Source of the DNA: Cupriavidus consociatus
GTDB taxonomy: Bacteria > Pseudomonadota > Gammaproteobacteria > Burkholderiales > Burkholderiaceae
NCBI RefSeq assembly: GCF_017814975.1
Contig: NZ_JAGIQA010000014.1
Location: 161,582 to 225,581 of the forward strand
Length of the DNA: 64,000 nt
Reading direction: 5' to 3'
The translations under genes were made by a program, and so were the position numbers. Below, piece by piece: positions 1 to 8,905 of this stretch (position 1 is its first letter; each line of letters starts with the position of its first letter). The notes below the pieces were generated by a model. That model was not told the origin of the DNA, ran no database searches, and saw only the letters and a list, made by a program, of their open reading frames with translations.

Positions 1-1407
1 TCGACCTACCGCTTCCCCGGCCATGCCATGATGGAATGGGCGCTGGTGCTGCCGATGGCGATGCCGGCCTATGTGATCGCCTACGCTTACACCGATGCGC
101 TGCAGTTCGCCGGGCCGGTGCAAGGGTGGCTGCGCGAACTGACCGGCTGGAAAGCGCGCGACTACTGGTTCCCGGACATCCGCTCGCTGGGCGGCGCCAT
201 CGCGCTGTTCTCGCTCGTGCTGTATCCCTACGTCTACCTGACGGCGCGCGCCGCCTTCCTGCAACAGACACAGAACACGATCGAAGCCGCACGCCTGCTC
301 GGCCACGGCACCTGGAGCCGGCTCTGGCGCGTGGTGCTGCCGCTGGCCCGGCCCGGCATCGTCGCCGGCACCGCGCTGGCGATGATGGAAACGCTGGCTG
401 ACTTCGGCACCGTGGCGTACTTTGCCATCCCCACGTTTTCCACCGGCATCTACCGCGCGTGGTTCTCGCTCGGCGACAAGAACGCGGCGGCGCAGCTGTC
501 GGCATGCATGCTGCTGTTCGTCGCCGCGATCCTGCTGGTGGAACGCGCCAGCCGCGGCCGCGCGCAGGTCTACGGCAACCAGCGCCGTGCCGCGGCATGG
601 ACGCTCGGCGGCACGCGCGGCTGGCTCGCACTGGCGGTGTGCGCCGTGCCGGTGCTGCTGGGCTTTCTGGTGCCGGCACTGATGTTGTGCCGCATGGCCT
701 TCACCGACGGCGATGCCCAGTTCGGTCCGCGTTTTGTCGGGCTGGTGCGCAACAGCTTCCTGCTGGCCAGCGCGACGGCACTGGCGGCCGTGCTGGTGGC
801 GCTGGCAATCGGCTACGCCGGGCGCGCCGCGAACGGCCGGCGCGGCTGGCTGGTGCGCGGGCTGACGCGGCTTTGCGGCATGGGCTATGCGCTGCCGGGC
901 TCGGTCATCGCCGTGGGCGTGCTGGTGCCGGTGGCGCGCTTCGACAACGCGCTGTCGGCGTGGCTGCAGCAGCAGTTCGGGCTGTCGGTCGGCTTGCTGC
1001 TGACCGGCGGCATCGCGGCGCTGGTCTATGCGCTGCTGGTGCGTTTCCTGGGCGTGGCGCTGCAGACGGTCAATGCCGGCCTGGGCAAGATCACGCCCAG
1101 CATGGACGCCGCCGCGCACAGCCTCGGCCACGGTCCCGGCGCCACACTGCGGCGCGTGCATTTCCCGATGCTGCGTGGCAGCCTGCTGACGGCGGCGCTG
1201 ATCGTCTTTGTCGATGTGATGAAGGAACTGCCGGCGACTTTCGTGATGCGGCCGTTCAACTTCGATACGCTGGCGGTGCAGGCCTACAACCTCGCTGCCG
1301 ACGAACGCCTGACCGAAGCCGCGACCGCGTCGCTGGTGATCGTTGCCGTCGGCCTGCTGCCGGTGATCGTGCTGTCGCGCACGATCCGGCGCGAGGCGCA
1401 GCGCTGA
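1..1407 (+). CDS. Iron(III) ABC transporter permease (5' truncated by window edge)
   Basis: Inner-membrane permease of a ferric-iron ABC importer (FbpB/SfuB/AfuB family). The frame is open to base 1, so the N-terminus lies outside the window; the first internal ATG at 28 is unlikely to be the true start. The visible 468 codons contain both halves of the usual two-domain permease. Each half has an EAA loop that docks on the ATPase: one around EAARLLGHGTW (about 100 residues in) and a second around DAAAHSLGHGPG (about 365 residues in). Many hydrophobic segments separate them. A matching iron-binding protein lies 0.9 kb away on the opposite strand (2279-3316). No ATPase gene is visible, so it is probably upstream or elsewhere. 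Family assignment is firm; ferric specificity is inferred from the binding protein. Confidence 0.88.
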   Translation, partial: STYRFPGHAMMEWALVLPMAMPAYVIAYAYTDALQFAGPVQGWLRELTGWKARDYWFPDIRSLGGAIALFSLVLYPYVYLTARAAFLQQTQNTIEAARLLGHGTWSRLWRVVLPLARPGIVAGTALAMMETLADFGTVAYFAIPTFSTGIYRAWFSLGDKNAAAQLSACMLLFVAAILLVERASRGRAQVYGNQRRAAAWTLGGTRGWLALAVCAVPVLLGFLVPALMLCRMAFTDGDAQFGPRFVGLVRNSFLLASATALAAVLVALAIGYAGRAANGRRGWLVRGLTRLCGMGYALPGSVIAVGVLVPVARFDNALSAWLQQQFGLSVGLLLTGGIAALVYALLVRFLGVALQTVNAGLGKITPSMDAAAHSLGHGPGATLRRVHFPMLRGSLLTAALIVFVDVMKELPATFVMRPFNFDTLAVQAYNLAADERLTEAATASLVIVAVGLLPVIVLSRTIRREAQR

Positions 1408-1540
1408 GCCGCCCGCCGGCCCGTTAAAGTCCCGCCGTGCCGCGCCGATAGCCTTTTATGGCCCGGCGCTCGCCCGGGGACAAGAACAGCGGCACGCCGG
1501 GCCCTTCCGCGCCTGCCGCCGGAATGCATGACGGGGGCGT

Positions 1541-2215
1541 ATGCTGCGATACCACATCCTGTTGTTCAAGCTGAACCGGCTGGTCAACCGCAACACGCTG
1601 AGCGGCGTGGAAGAAATCTCGCTGGCCGGACAACTGGCCGAGATGATCGAATCCGCCGATACCGCGGCGCGCATCATCGATGACCTTGCCGACCACGCCA
1701 ATCCGCAGGCGCGCCGCATCGCGCTCAACGCAATCCGCCGCGCTCGCCAGTTCACCTCCCCCGGCCTGCAACCCGCGCTGGTACGCCGCATGGCGGATGC
1801 CGAAGCAGCAGTGCGCCATGATGCGGTGTGGATCGTGCAGGAAACGCGCATGGACGGCGCCGAATTGCGCGCGGCGCTGCGCCGGCTGGCGGGCAAGGTG
1901 CGGCTGCCATGGGACGCCGAGCGTGCCCGCGCCAATCCCGGCGACACGGCGCTGGCCGCGCAGGTGCGTGCCCGCATGGCGCTGGACAAGCTGCTGGAAA
2001 AGAGTGCGGCGGAGCGCAACCAGGCGCTGGCCGCCATGGCGCTGGGAACGGTCGGGAACCAGCCCTATGCGGAAGGCACGGTCGGCCACAAGGGCCTGCT
2101 GCACCGCGCGCTGATCCGGCGCCAGGCGGGGCGGCGGCTCGACAGCAGCGTCAAACTGACGTTCCGCAAGGTCGAGCCGGCCGAGGTGAAGGGAAACAAG
2201 CGGTTCCTGCTTTGA
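1541..2215 (+). CDS. HEAT-like repeat protein of unknown function
   Basis: 224 residues, no signal peptide or membrane segment. The middle (about residues 40-110) reads as short paired helices of HEAT/armadillo type, with segments such as DDLADHANPQARRIALNAI and RRMADAEAAVRHDAVWIV. Such repeats usually make a protein-binding scaffold. The C-terminal third is basic (HRALIRRQAGRR) and resembles nothing I recognise. The start ATG at 1541 follows a weak purine stretch. The gene sits between the iron permease and the convergent iron-binding protein, 133 bases after the permease, so co-transcription with the permease is possible. I do not know its function. Confidence 0.6.
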   Translation: MLRYHILLFKLNRLVNRNTLSGVEEISLAGQLAEMIESADTAARIIDDLADHANPQARRIALNAIRRARQFTSPGLQPALVRRMADAEAAVRHDAVWIVQETRMDGAELRAALRRLAGKVRLPWDAERARANPGDTALAAQVRARMALDKLLEKSAAERNQALAAMALGTVGNQPYAEGTVGHKGLLHRALIRRQAGRRLDSSVKLTFRKVEPAEVKGNKRFLL

Positions 2216-2236
2216 TGTGGAACCTGATGCGGAGCC

Positions 2237-2268
2237 GGCCGGCCATCCTCGTGCGGGGACGGCCGGCC
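2237..2268. terminator. Hairpin between convergent genes
   Basis: An 8-bp GGCCGGCC stem repeats at 2237-2244 and 2261-2268 around a 16-base loop, between the convergent stops of the HEAT-like gene and the iron-binding protein gene. There is no T-run on either side, so intrinsic termination is only possible, not clear. Confidence 0.35.
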
Positions 2269-2278
2269 CTTCTGCGGC

Positions 2279-3316
2279 TTACTTGAAGCCCGCGCGGTCC
2301 AGCAGCTTCTGCGCCTGCGGCTGGTACTTGCCCAGCTCGGCCACGTTGATGCTGTCGGCCTTGAACTCGCCCAGCGAATCGAGCGCCGGATTGCTGACCT
2401 TCACGCCCTGCACCACCGGCCATTCGTTGTTGCCGTCGGCAAAGTAGCGCTGCGCCTCGTCGCTGGCCAGGTACTCCAGGAACTTGACCGCTGCTTCCTT
2501 GTTCGGCGCGTGCTTCAGCATGCCGCCGCCGGAGATGTTCATGTGCACGCCCTGGCTTTTCTGGTTGGGCCACACCACGCCCAGCTTGTCGGCCACCGCC
2601 TTGTCTTCCGGCTTGGTCGATTTCAGCAGGCGCGCGATGTAGTAGGTGTTGGAGATCGCCACGTCGCACTCGCCCGCGGCCACGGCCTTGAGCTGGTCGG
2701 TATCGCCGCCCTTGGGTGCGCGCGCCAGGTTGGCTGCCACGCCGCGCGCCCACTGCTCGGTGCGCGCCTCGCCGTCGTGCGCGATCAGGCTGGACACCAG
2801 CGACAGGTTGTAGACGTGCCCGCTGGAACGCGTGCACACCTTACCCTTCCACTTGGGATCGGCCAGGTCCTCGTAGGTCGCGATGTCGCCGGCCTTGACC
2901 GCGGTCTTGTTGTACGCGATCACGCGGCCGCGCGCCGAGAAGCCGAACCATTCCCCGTTCGGGTCGCGGTAGTTGGCGGGGATGCGCGATTCCAGCACCC
3001 TGGACTTGACCGGCGTGAACACGCCAGCCTGCTGGGCACGCCACAGCCGGCCAATATCGACAGTGATGAAGACGTCCGCCGGGCTATTGGCGCCCTCATT
3101 GCGGATGCGCTCCAGCAGCGGATCTTCCTGGCCTTCGATCCGGTTGATCTTGATGCCGGTCTGCTTGGTGAAGTTGGCGTACAGGGCCTCGTCCGTCTGG
3201 TAGTGCCGGGCGGTATAGAGGTTCAGCACCTTTTCCTGCGCCGCCGCCGCGAGCGGCAGCGTCAGCAGGGCCAGCGCCGCGACACGCGGCAGCAAGGTTC
3301 GAATAGTGGTCTTCAC
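2279..3316 (-). CDS. Fe(3+) ABC transporter substrate-binding protein
   Basis: Periplasmic ferric-iron binding protein of the FbpA/FutA/AfuA family, 345 residues. I place the start at the GTG at 3316 because a GGGGAG Shine-Dalgarno lies 8 bases before it and the product then opens with a normal signal peptide (VKTTIRTLL, hydrophobic core, cleavage after AAAA). The ATG 90 bases further upstream would bury that signal. The mature protein begins EKVLNLYTARHYQTDEAL and contains the paired iron-ligand tyrosines in ISNTYYIARLL. It is convergent with the HEAT-like gene and with the partial permease beyond, an unlinked arrangement for parts of one importer. A possible AT-rich promoter with a Fur-like stretch lies at about 3405-3431. 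Confidence 0.9.
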   Translation of the reverse strand: MKTTIRTLLPRVAALALLTLPLAAAAQEKVLNLYTARHYQTDEALYANFTKQTGIKINRIEGQEDPLLERIRNEGANSPADVFITVDIGRLWRAQQAGVFTPVKSRVLESRIPANYRDPNGEWFGFSARGRVIAYNKTAVKAGDIATYEDLADPKWKGKVCTRSSGHVYNLSLVSSLIAHDGEARTEQWARGVAANLARAPKGGDTDQLKAVAAGECDVAISNTYYIARLLKSTKPEDKAVADKLGVVWPNQKSQGVHMNISGGGMLKHAPNKEAAVKFLEYLASDEAQRYFADGNNEWPVVQGVKVSNPALDSLGEFKADSINVAELGKYQPQAQKLLDRAGFK

Positions 3317-3404
3317 GCGGATGGCTCCCCAGCATGATTGGGCAGTCGCCAGCATCCGGGACACCCGGGACTGCCCGGTTATTGGATTCCGGACAGCCAA
3401 AAAC

Positions 3405-3431
3405 ATTATTGATTCTTGTTCAGCGGGTCAA
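3405..3431 (-). promoter_or_regulatory. Candidate promoter (possible Fur site) of the iron-binding protein gene
   Basis: On the minus strand a TTGACC hexamer (3431-3426) is followed 15 bases later by AATAAT (3410-3405). The stretch is markedly AT-rich for this genome. The segment GAATCAATAATG loosely resembles the 6-1-6 units of a Fur box. Spacing is shorter than ideal and the Fur match is partial. Confidence 0.35.
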
Positions 3432-3515
3432 ATTACATTTTTGTCATGTTGGCCGCCCGTTGAGAGCTCAATCCTTGCGCCTCGATACACCAGGTGGACG
3501 CGCTTTCACATCACT

Positions 3516-3854
3516 TCAGCCGCGCCGCACCCACGCGACCTTGCCAGCCTTGATGCCGAGGGTCCGGCGCTGAGGGTTGTAGTCCATCGTGCCGGGAAAC
3601 TGCTGCCCGTCGCGTTCGCCGAGACGCCACGCGCAGCCTTGCAGCAGGCCGACGGCCTCGGCCTCGCTCTTGCCCACCAGGGTGTCGTCGGCAACCTTGT
3701 CGGCGGCACAGCCGGCCGGGGTGCCCCGCGCACCTTGCGGCCCCGGCATTGGTGCGGGCTCGCTGGGCTGCGTCGCGCAACCGGTCGCCAGGGCAACCGT
3801 TGCGGCAATCCAGGGAAGCAGCCGGGCATGTGTCGTCATCCGCTTCGCGGTCAT
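3516..3854 (-). CDS. Small lipoprotein with peptidase-inhibitor I78-like domain
   Basis: 112 residues. The N-terminus is a lipoprotein-type signal (basic MTAKRMTTHAR, hydrophobic core, cysteine in LATGCATQ). The mature part begins with a Pro/Gly spacer and then a small domain ending in TMDYNPQRRTLGIKAGKVAWV. That ending matches the shape of the I78 family (small serine-protease inhibitors with a TMDYxPxRLNI strand). An alternative start five codons in (MTTHAR) would keep the signal. Two cysteines at the domain start could form a disulfide. It follows the next lipoprotein gene by about 150 bases on the same strand. The inhibitor role is known for the family and inferred here. Confidence 0.6.
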   Translation of the reverse strand: MTAKRMTTHARLLPWIAATVALATGCATQPSEPAPMPGPQGARGTPAGCAADKVADDTLVGKSEAEAVGLLQGCAWRLGERDGQQFPGTMDYNPQRRTLGIKAGKVAWVRRG

Positions 3855-4003
3855 TTCGTTCTCCTGTCAAGGATGCGGGTAAGAGCATTCTGTGACACAT
3901 GACGAACGGCAACATTCAGATTCCGTTGGGGGAACCGGAAACATTTGCCGGATTGCCAGGCGGCGCATTTGCCCAGCGTGGGGTCGCCGCAAGAGCGCCT
4001 GGT

Positions 4004-4453
4004 TCAGCCCTTTGCCCGTTCGGCCAGCGTCTTCATCGCGTCGGCCGGCAACGGGCCGTGACACGTCCGTTCGCCGCCAGACTCGCTGACCACGAGCCAG
4101 ACCTGTTCGGGCTTGCCCCTGGGGTGCAGCAGCCAGGCGGGGCCGCGCGCGTTGCTGCTGGGCGGCAGGTCTTCCAGCACGCCGGTGCTGGCGGACTGCA
4201 GCATGACCGCGCAATCCGACGCGGGCACGCGGGTGGACTTGAGGAACGCTGCGTTGCCGAGCACTTCGGGCAACGCAGTGTCCGGCGCGCGCAGGAAGGA
4301 TTCGACATCGAACTTGCTGGCACCGCCGCCCGTGCTGGCGCAAGCCGCCAGCGCAAGTGCGCCGGCACCGGCCAGGATCGCTGCGCCGTAACGTCCGCGG
4401 GCAGCAACAATGCGAACGGCCATGGCTGAGTTGGCAATCATGGGGGGCCTCAT
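4004..4453 (-). CDS. Putative lipoprotein translationally coupled to lolA
   Basis: 149 residues with a lipoprotein signal (hydrophobic run, then ALALAACAST). The body has two more cysteines (SDCAVML and ERTCHG) and no domain I recognise. Its first ATG overlaps the lolA stop as ATGA (4450-4453), which suggests translational coupling; a later start at MAVRIV would shorten the N-region. The coupling to lolA, whose product carries lipoproteins across the periplasm, makes a cell-envelope role likely, but this is context only. Confidence 0.6.
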   Translation of the reverse strand: MRPPMIANSAMAVRIVAARGRYGAAILAGAGALALAACASTGGGASKFDVESFLRAPDTALPEVLGNAAFLKSTRVPASDCAVMLQSASTGVLEDLPPSSNARGPAWLLHPRGKPEQVWLVVSESGGERTCHGPLPADAMKTLAERAKG

Positions 4454-5085
4454 TGCTTCATCACGTCGGCGCCCTTGGGCACCGTGAAGCGGAACGCATC
4501 GGCGGCCAGCGGCGGGTTCTTCTGCATGTTCGTGAAGGTCAGCAAGGTGGTGTTGCCGAAGGCGTCGCGCAGCTCCATGGCTTCGAGATTGCCGCCCTTG
4601 AAGCCGATGCCGATGCGCTCAAACTGCGTGTCCTTGGCCTTGGGCGTCAATTCCAGCCATTCCACGCCATCGCGGGTCGGGGCGTTCTTGATGGCGAAGT
4701 TCTTTTCCAGGTCATTGCTGCCGAACAGGATCGCCGCGGGACTGGAACCCAGCGCGGCGTCGAGCTTGCGCTCGGTGACCTGGTTCAGGTCCTTGTCGTA
4801 GATGTAGAGGGTCTGGCCATCGGCCTGCAGCAGTTGCTCGTAGGGCTTGGTATAGCGCCAGCTGAACTTGCCCGGGCGCGAAAAGACGAAGGTGCCGCTG
4901 GAGTTGCCGGTCACCTTGACGTTGGCGCCCTGCCCCTTGACCTGGCGCTGCGTGAATTCGCCGCGCGCGCTCTTCACACCGGTGACAAAGCTCTGCAGCT
5001 GGTCGGTGGCTGTGGCATGGGCCGGCGCCTGGATGGCAAACATCGCCAGCGCGGCGCAGGCCGACACGAGGATGCGGTTGCGCAT
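4450..5085 (-). CDS. lolA: Outer-membrane lipoprotein carrier protein LolA
   Basis: Periplasmic chaperone that takes lipoproteins from LolCDE and delivers them to LolB at the outer membrane. 211 residues, the usual length. A Sec signal peptide (MRNRILVSACAALAMFAIQ, cleaved near AHA) precedes the LolA fold, recognisable by GEFTQRQ, GTFVFSRPGKFSWRY and the LQADGQTLYIYDKDLNQVT strands. The gene lies 188 bases downstream of ftsK on the same strand, the order common in Ralstonia/Cupriavidus. The usual next neighbour there, rarA, is absent; a small lipoprotein gene overlaps the stop instead. Confidence 0.95.
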   Translation of the reverse strand: MRNRILVSACAALAMFAIQAPAHATATDQLQSFVTGVKSARGEFTQRQVKGQGANVKVTGNSSGTFVFSRPGKFSWRYTKPYEQLLQADGQTLYIYDKDLNQVTERKLDAALGSSPAAILFGSNDLEKNFAIKNAPTRDGVEWLELTPKAKDTQFERIGIGFKGGNLEAMELRDAFGNTTLLTFTNMQKNPPLAADAFRFTVPKGADVMKQ

Positions 5086-5273
5086 GATTCTGGATCCTGG
5101 TTGTTATCGAATGCGTTGCCGTAGTGCGGCACCTGCTCCGGCAGCCCGCCGCACGGTCAACGTGTCTGGTTAGAGGCGGCAGCTGGTACAGGATTCCGTG
5201 CCGCCCGTGCTACACGGGTAACCGGATATTACGCTGGGCCAATCCGCGGCCAGCCGGGATACCCGCCTGCGCT

Positions 5274-7601
5274 CTAATCATCATCCCGCGCAGCCGCGCC
5301 ACCGCCCTGCACCAGGATGTCGCGGTTGCCATTACCCGACATGGCCGACACCAGCCCGGCCTTCTCCATATCTTCCAGCAGACGCGCGGCGCGGTTGTAG
5401 CCGATGCGCAGATGGCGCTGCACCAGCGAGATCGATGCGCGCCGGTTCTTCAGCACCACTTCCACGGCCTGGTCATACAGCGGATCCGCCTCGCCGCCGC
5501 CACCGCCGATACCGGCGCCGCCGCCAAAGCCATCGCCGCCACCGTCTTCCGCGAGGCCGCCCTCGAGGATGCCTTCGATGTAGTTGGCCTCCCCGCCTTC
5601 CTTCAGCTTTTCCACCACGCGGTGGACTTCATCGTCCGAGACAAAGGCGCCATGCACGCGCACCGGCAGGCCCGTGCCCGGCGCCAGGTAGAGCATGTCG
5701 CCCATGCCCAGCAGCGTCTCGGCGCCCTGCTGGTCGAGGATGGTGCGCGAGTCGATCTTGCTGCTGACCTGGAAGGCGATGCGGGTCGGCACGTTGGCCT
5801 TGATCAGGCCGGTGATCACGTCCACCGACGGGCGCTGCGTGGCCAGCACCAGGTGCAGGCCGGCGGCGCGCGCCTTCTGCGCGATGCGCGCGATCAGCTC
5901 TTCCACCTTCTTGCCGACCACCATCATCAGGTCGGCCAGCTCGTCGATGACGATGACGATGGTGGGCAGCTTGTCCAGCGGCTCCGGCGCATCCGGCGTC
6001 AGGCTGAACGGGTTCGGGAGCTTCTCTTCCCTGGCCGCAGCCTCGTCGATCTTCTTGTTGTAGCCCGCCAGGTTGCGCACGCCCAGCTTGCTCATCAGCT
6101 TGTAGCGCCGCTCCATCTCGCCGACCGCCCAGTTCAGAGCGTTGCCGGCCTGGCGCATGTCGGTCACCACCGGACACAGCAGGTGCGGGATGCCCTCGTA
6201 GACGCTCATCTCGAGCATCTTGGGATCGATCAGGATCAGGCGCACGTTGTCCGGCTTGGCCTTGTACAGCAGCGACAGGATCATCGCGTTGATGCCCACC
6301 GACTTGCCCGAGCCCGTGGTGCCAGCGACCATGCAGTGCGGCATCTTGGCCAGGTCCGCCACCATCGGCTTGCCGGCGATGTCCTTGCCCAGCGCCATGG
6401 TCAGGCTGGAAGCACTCTCGTTGTAGACCTGCGAGCCGAGGATTTCAGACAGCCGCACGGTCTGGCGCTTCGGATTGGGCAGCTCCAGCCCCATGTAGTT
6501 CTTGCCGGGAATGGTCTCGACCACGCGGATCGACACCAGCGACAGCGAACGCGCCAGGTCGCGCGCCAGGTTGACCACCTGGCTGCCCTTGACGCCGGTG
6601 GCCGGCTCGATCTCGTAGCGCGTGATGACCGGCCCCGGGTAGGCCGCCACCACCTTGACCTCGACGCCGAAGTCCTTGAGCTTCTTCTCGATCAGGCGCG
6701 AGGTGAATTCCAGCGTCTCGGCGCTGACCGTTTCCTGGTGCGGCGGGATCGGGTCGAGCAACGACAGCGGCGGCAGGTCCGAGTCCTGGATATCGGCGAA
6801 CAGCGGCTGCTGCTTCTCGCGCTCCACCCGTTCATGCTTGGGCACCGCCTGGGGGCGCACGATCTGCACGGGCGGCGCCTCTTCGATGCGCACGCGCTGC
6901 ACCTCGACGGTTTCCTTGCGCTCGACCTTGGCGGCCTCGCCGATGATGCGGTCCTGCTTGCTCTCGCGGCGCGCCTTGAAGCCCAGGAACATGGTTTCGA
7001 CAAAACCGCCGATATGCTCGGCCACCGACAGCCACGAGAAGTGGAAGAACAGGGACAGACCGATCGCGAACAGCAACAGCAGCAGCAGCGTCGCGCCGGT
7101 GAAGCCCAGCGCCACCTGCATCCAGCCGCCCAGCGTGTCGCCCAGCACCCCGCCCGGCGCGCGCGGCAGCGCGGCGCGCAGCGGGTACATGCGGATCGCC
7201 TCCAGCCCCATGCTGGACAGCAGCGTCAGCGCGAAGCCGATCCAGCTCACCGCCACGCCCTGGCGATGATCCTCGCGCTCCGGCAGCTCGGCCGTCAGCG
7301 TGCGCCAGCCGCGCCAGCAGCGCCGCACCAGCAGCACCGCCCACCAGTAGGCCGAGAAGCCGAAGATAAAGAACAGCACGTCGGCTACCCAGGCGCCGAC
7401 ACGGCCGCCCAGGTTATGGATATCGGCGACCTGGTTCGCATGCGACCAGCCGGGGTCGGTCTTGCTGTAGCTGGCCAGCACGCACAGGAAGCCCAGCGTG
7501 ACGGCCAGCAGCAGGAACCAGCGCACCTCGCCCAGCAGTTTGCCGATGCGCGATGGCAAGGCTGACGGATCGGTGCGGGTGGTCGTGGTAGCTCGGGCCA
7601 T
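5274..7601 (-). CDS. ftsK: DNA translocase FtsK
   Basis: Septum-anchored hexameric DNA pump that moves chromosome ends and activates XerCD recombination at dif. 775 residues, the compact form with a short linker. About four membrane segments occupy residues 25-190, then a charged linker to about 290. The RecA-like motor has Walker A GTTGSGKS near residue 427, a Walker B ending VIVIDELADLM, and the conserved ATQRPSVDVITGLIKANVPTR stretch. The C-terminal winged-helix gamma domain (RRASISLVQRHLRIGYNRAARL) reads KOPS polarity signals. It is divergent from trxB, with about 230 bases between starts. Confidence 0.96.
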   Translation of the reverse strand: MARATTTTRTDPSALPSRIGKLLGEVRWFLLLAVTLGFLCVLASYSKTDPGWSHANQVADIHNLGGRVGAWVADVLFFIFGFSAYWWAVLLVRRCWRGWRTLTAELPEREDHRQGVAVSWIGFALTLLSSMGLEAIRMYPLRAALPRAPGGVLGDTLGGWMQVALGFTGATLLLLLLFAIGLSLFFHFSWLSVAEHIGGFVETMFLGFKARRESKQDRIIGEAAKVERKETVEVQRVRIEEAPPVQIVRPQAVPKHERVEREKQQPLFADIQDSDLPPLSLLDPIPPHQETVSAETLEFTSRLIEKKLKDFGVEVKVVAAYPGPVITRYEIEPATGVKGSQVVNLARDLARSLSLVSIRVVETIPGKNYMGLELPNPKRQTVRLSEILGSQVYNESASSLTMALGKDIAGKPMVADLAKMPHCMVAGTTGSGKSVGINAMILSLLYKAKPDNVRLILIDPKMLEMSVYEGIPHLLCPVVTDMRQAGNALNWAVGEMERRYKLMSKLGVRNLAGYNKKIDEAAAREEKLPNPFSLTPDAPEPLDKLPTIVIVIDELADLMMVVGKKVEELIARIAQKARAAGLHLVLATQRPSVDVITGLIKANVPTRIAFQVSSKIDSRTILDQQGAETLLGMGDMLYLAPGTGLPVRVHGAFVSDDEVHRVVEKLKEGGEANYIEGILEGGLAEDGGGDGFGGGAGIGGGGGEADPLYDQAVEVVLKNRRASISLVQRHLRIGYNRAARLLEDMEKAGLVSAMSGNGNRDILVQGGGAAARDDD

Positions 7602-7769
7602 GCCTGGATAGGACTCTTAAGGTGATTCCGGATGCGTTTGGCGCCGCCGTCGGCCTGGGTCAGCGTTGACTGACCAGGTGACTGACGGGCATCGTGGCGG
7701 CCATTTTAACGTGGGCGGCGGCTATCGCACCCATTGGAATTTGCAACAGTGGGCAAATGCCGCTCCTCT

Positions 7770-7775
7770 TATAAT
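7770..7775 (+). promoter_or_regulatory. -10 element of trxB
   Basis: A perfect TATAAT lies 57 bases before the trxB ATG. No good -35 hexamer sits 16-18 bases upstream (a TTGCAA is 23 bases away). Confidence 0.55.
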
Positions 7776-7831
7776 GTCGCTTTCGAGCAATGCCGGTGGG
7801 CATCATGCCGCACCGGCCACAGGAACGCATC

Positions 7832-8797
7832 ATGGCAAAACACGCAAAAGTGCTGATTCTCGGTTCTGGTCCCGCCGGCTATACCGCCGCGGTCTACGCG
7901 GCCCGCGCCAACCTGCAGCCGGTGCTGATCACCGGCCTGGCCCAGGGTGGACAGCTGATGACCACCACGGACGTCGAGAACTGGCCGGGCGATGCCAAGG
8001 GCGTCCAGGGCCCCGAACTGATGCAGCGCCTGCTGGCGCATGCCGAAGAGTTCAAGACCGAAATCATCTTCGATCACATCCACACCGCCAGGCTGGTGGA
8101 CGACAACGGCAAGCCGGCCCGCCCCTTCACGCTGATCGGCGACGCCGGCGAGTACACCTGCGACGCCCTCGTCATCGCCACCGGCGCTTCGGCCCAATAC
8201 CTGGGCCTGCCGTCGGAAGAGTCCTTCATGGGCCGCGGCGTGTCGGCCTGCGCCACCTGCGACGGCTTCTTCTACAAGAACCAGGAAGTCGCCGTGGTCG
8301 GCGGCGGCAACACCGCCGTGGAAGAAGCGCTGTACCTGTCGCACATCGCCAGCAAGGTCACCGTGATCCACCGCCGCGACAGCTTCCGCGCGGAGCCGAT
8401 CCTGGTCGACCGCCTGCTCCAGCGCGAAAAGGAAGGCCGCATTGAAATCCGCTACGACAACGTGCTGGATGAAGTGCTGGGCGACGATTCCGGCGTCACC
8501 GGCATCCGCATCCGCAACGCCAAGACCAGCCAGACCGAGGAGCTGAAGCTGGCGGGCGTGTTCATCGCCATTGGCCACAAGCCCAATACCGACCTGTTCG
8601 CCGGCCAGCTGGAGATGAAGAACGGCTACCTGGTGACCAAGTCGGGCCTGCAGGGCGACGCCACCGCCACCAGCGTGCCCGGTGTGTTCGCCGCCGGCGA
8701 TGTGCAGGACCACGTCTACCGCCAGGCGATCACCAGCGCCGGCACCGGCTGCATGGCCGCGCTGGATGCCCAGCGCTATGTCGAAGCCCTGAAGTAA
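7832..8797 (+). CDS. trxB: Thioredoxin-disulfide reductase
   Basis: FAD enzyme that reduces thioredoxin with NADPH in the cytoplasm. 321 residues from the ATG at 7832, chosen because AGGAA lies six bases before it and MAKHAKVLILGSGPAGYTAA is the normal N-terminus; a frame-open ATG 42 bases upstream has no ribosome site. FAD dinucleotide fold GSGPAG at 11-16, redox pair C140-A-T-C143, NADPH fold GGGNTA near 155-160, and the FAD-closing AAGDVQDHVYRQ near the C-terminus. A GC-rich hairpin follows the stop. Confidence 0.96.
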   Translation: MAKHAKVLILGSGPAGYTAAVYAARANLQPVLITGLAQGGQLMTTTDVENWPGDAKGVQGPELMQRLLAHAEEFKTEIIFDHIHTARLVDDNGKPARPFTLIGDAGEYTCDALVIATGASAQYLGLPSEESFMGRGVSACATCDGFFYKNQEVAVVGGGNTAVEEALYLSHIASKVTVIHRRDSFRAEPILVDRLLQREKEGRIEIRYDNVLDEVLGDDSGVTGIRIRNAKTSQTEELKLAGVFIAIGHKPNTDLFAGQLEMKNGYLVTKSGLQGDATATSVPGVFAAGDVQDHVYRQAITSAGTGCMAALDAQRYVEALK

Positions 8798-8809
8798 TCC
8801 CGCCGTCCC

Positions 8810-8832
8810 GAACCGGCCGCCGCGGCCGGTTC
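8810..8832. terminator. GC-rich hairpin after trxB
   Basis: A 10-bp stem GAACCGGCCG/CGGCCGGTTC with a 3-base loop starts 13 bases after the trxB stop. It lacks a T-run, so it may be a processing or weak termination signal. Confidence 0.4.
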
Positions 8833-8874
8833 GCCCCCTTCCCGCAGCCGCCGCGGCGGCCCTGCCCCGGTCGA

Positions 8875-8880
8875 TATAAT
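8875..8880 (+). promoter_or_regulatory. -10 element before the Smr gene
   Basis: A perfect TATAAT lies 26 bases before the ATG at 8906. No recognisable -35 hexamer is seen, so the call rests on the -10 alone. Confidence 0.4.
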
Positions 8881-8905
8881 CCCGGCGAGTACCCGGAGAT
8901 TTTTC

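Noticed and set aside
5124..7565. 813-codon open frame on the plus strand opposite ftsK
   Set aside because: Exact shadow of ftsK, His/Gln/Arg-rich, with no motif or ribosome site.
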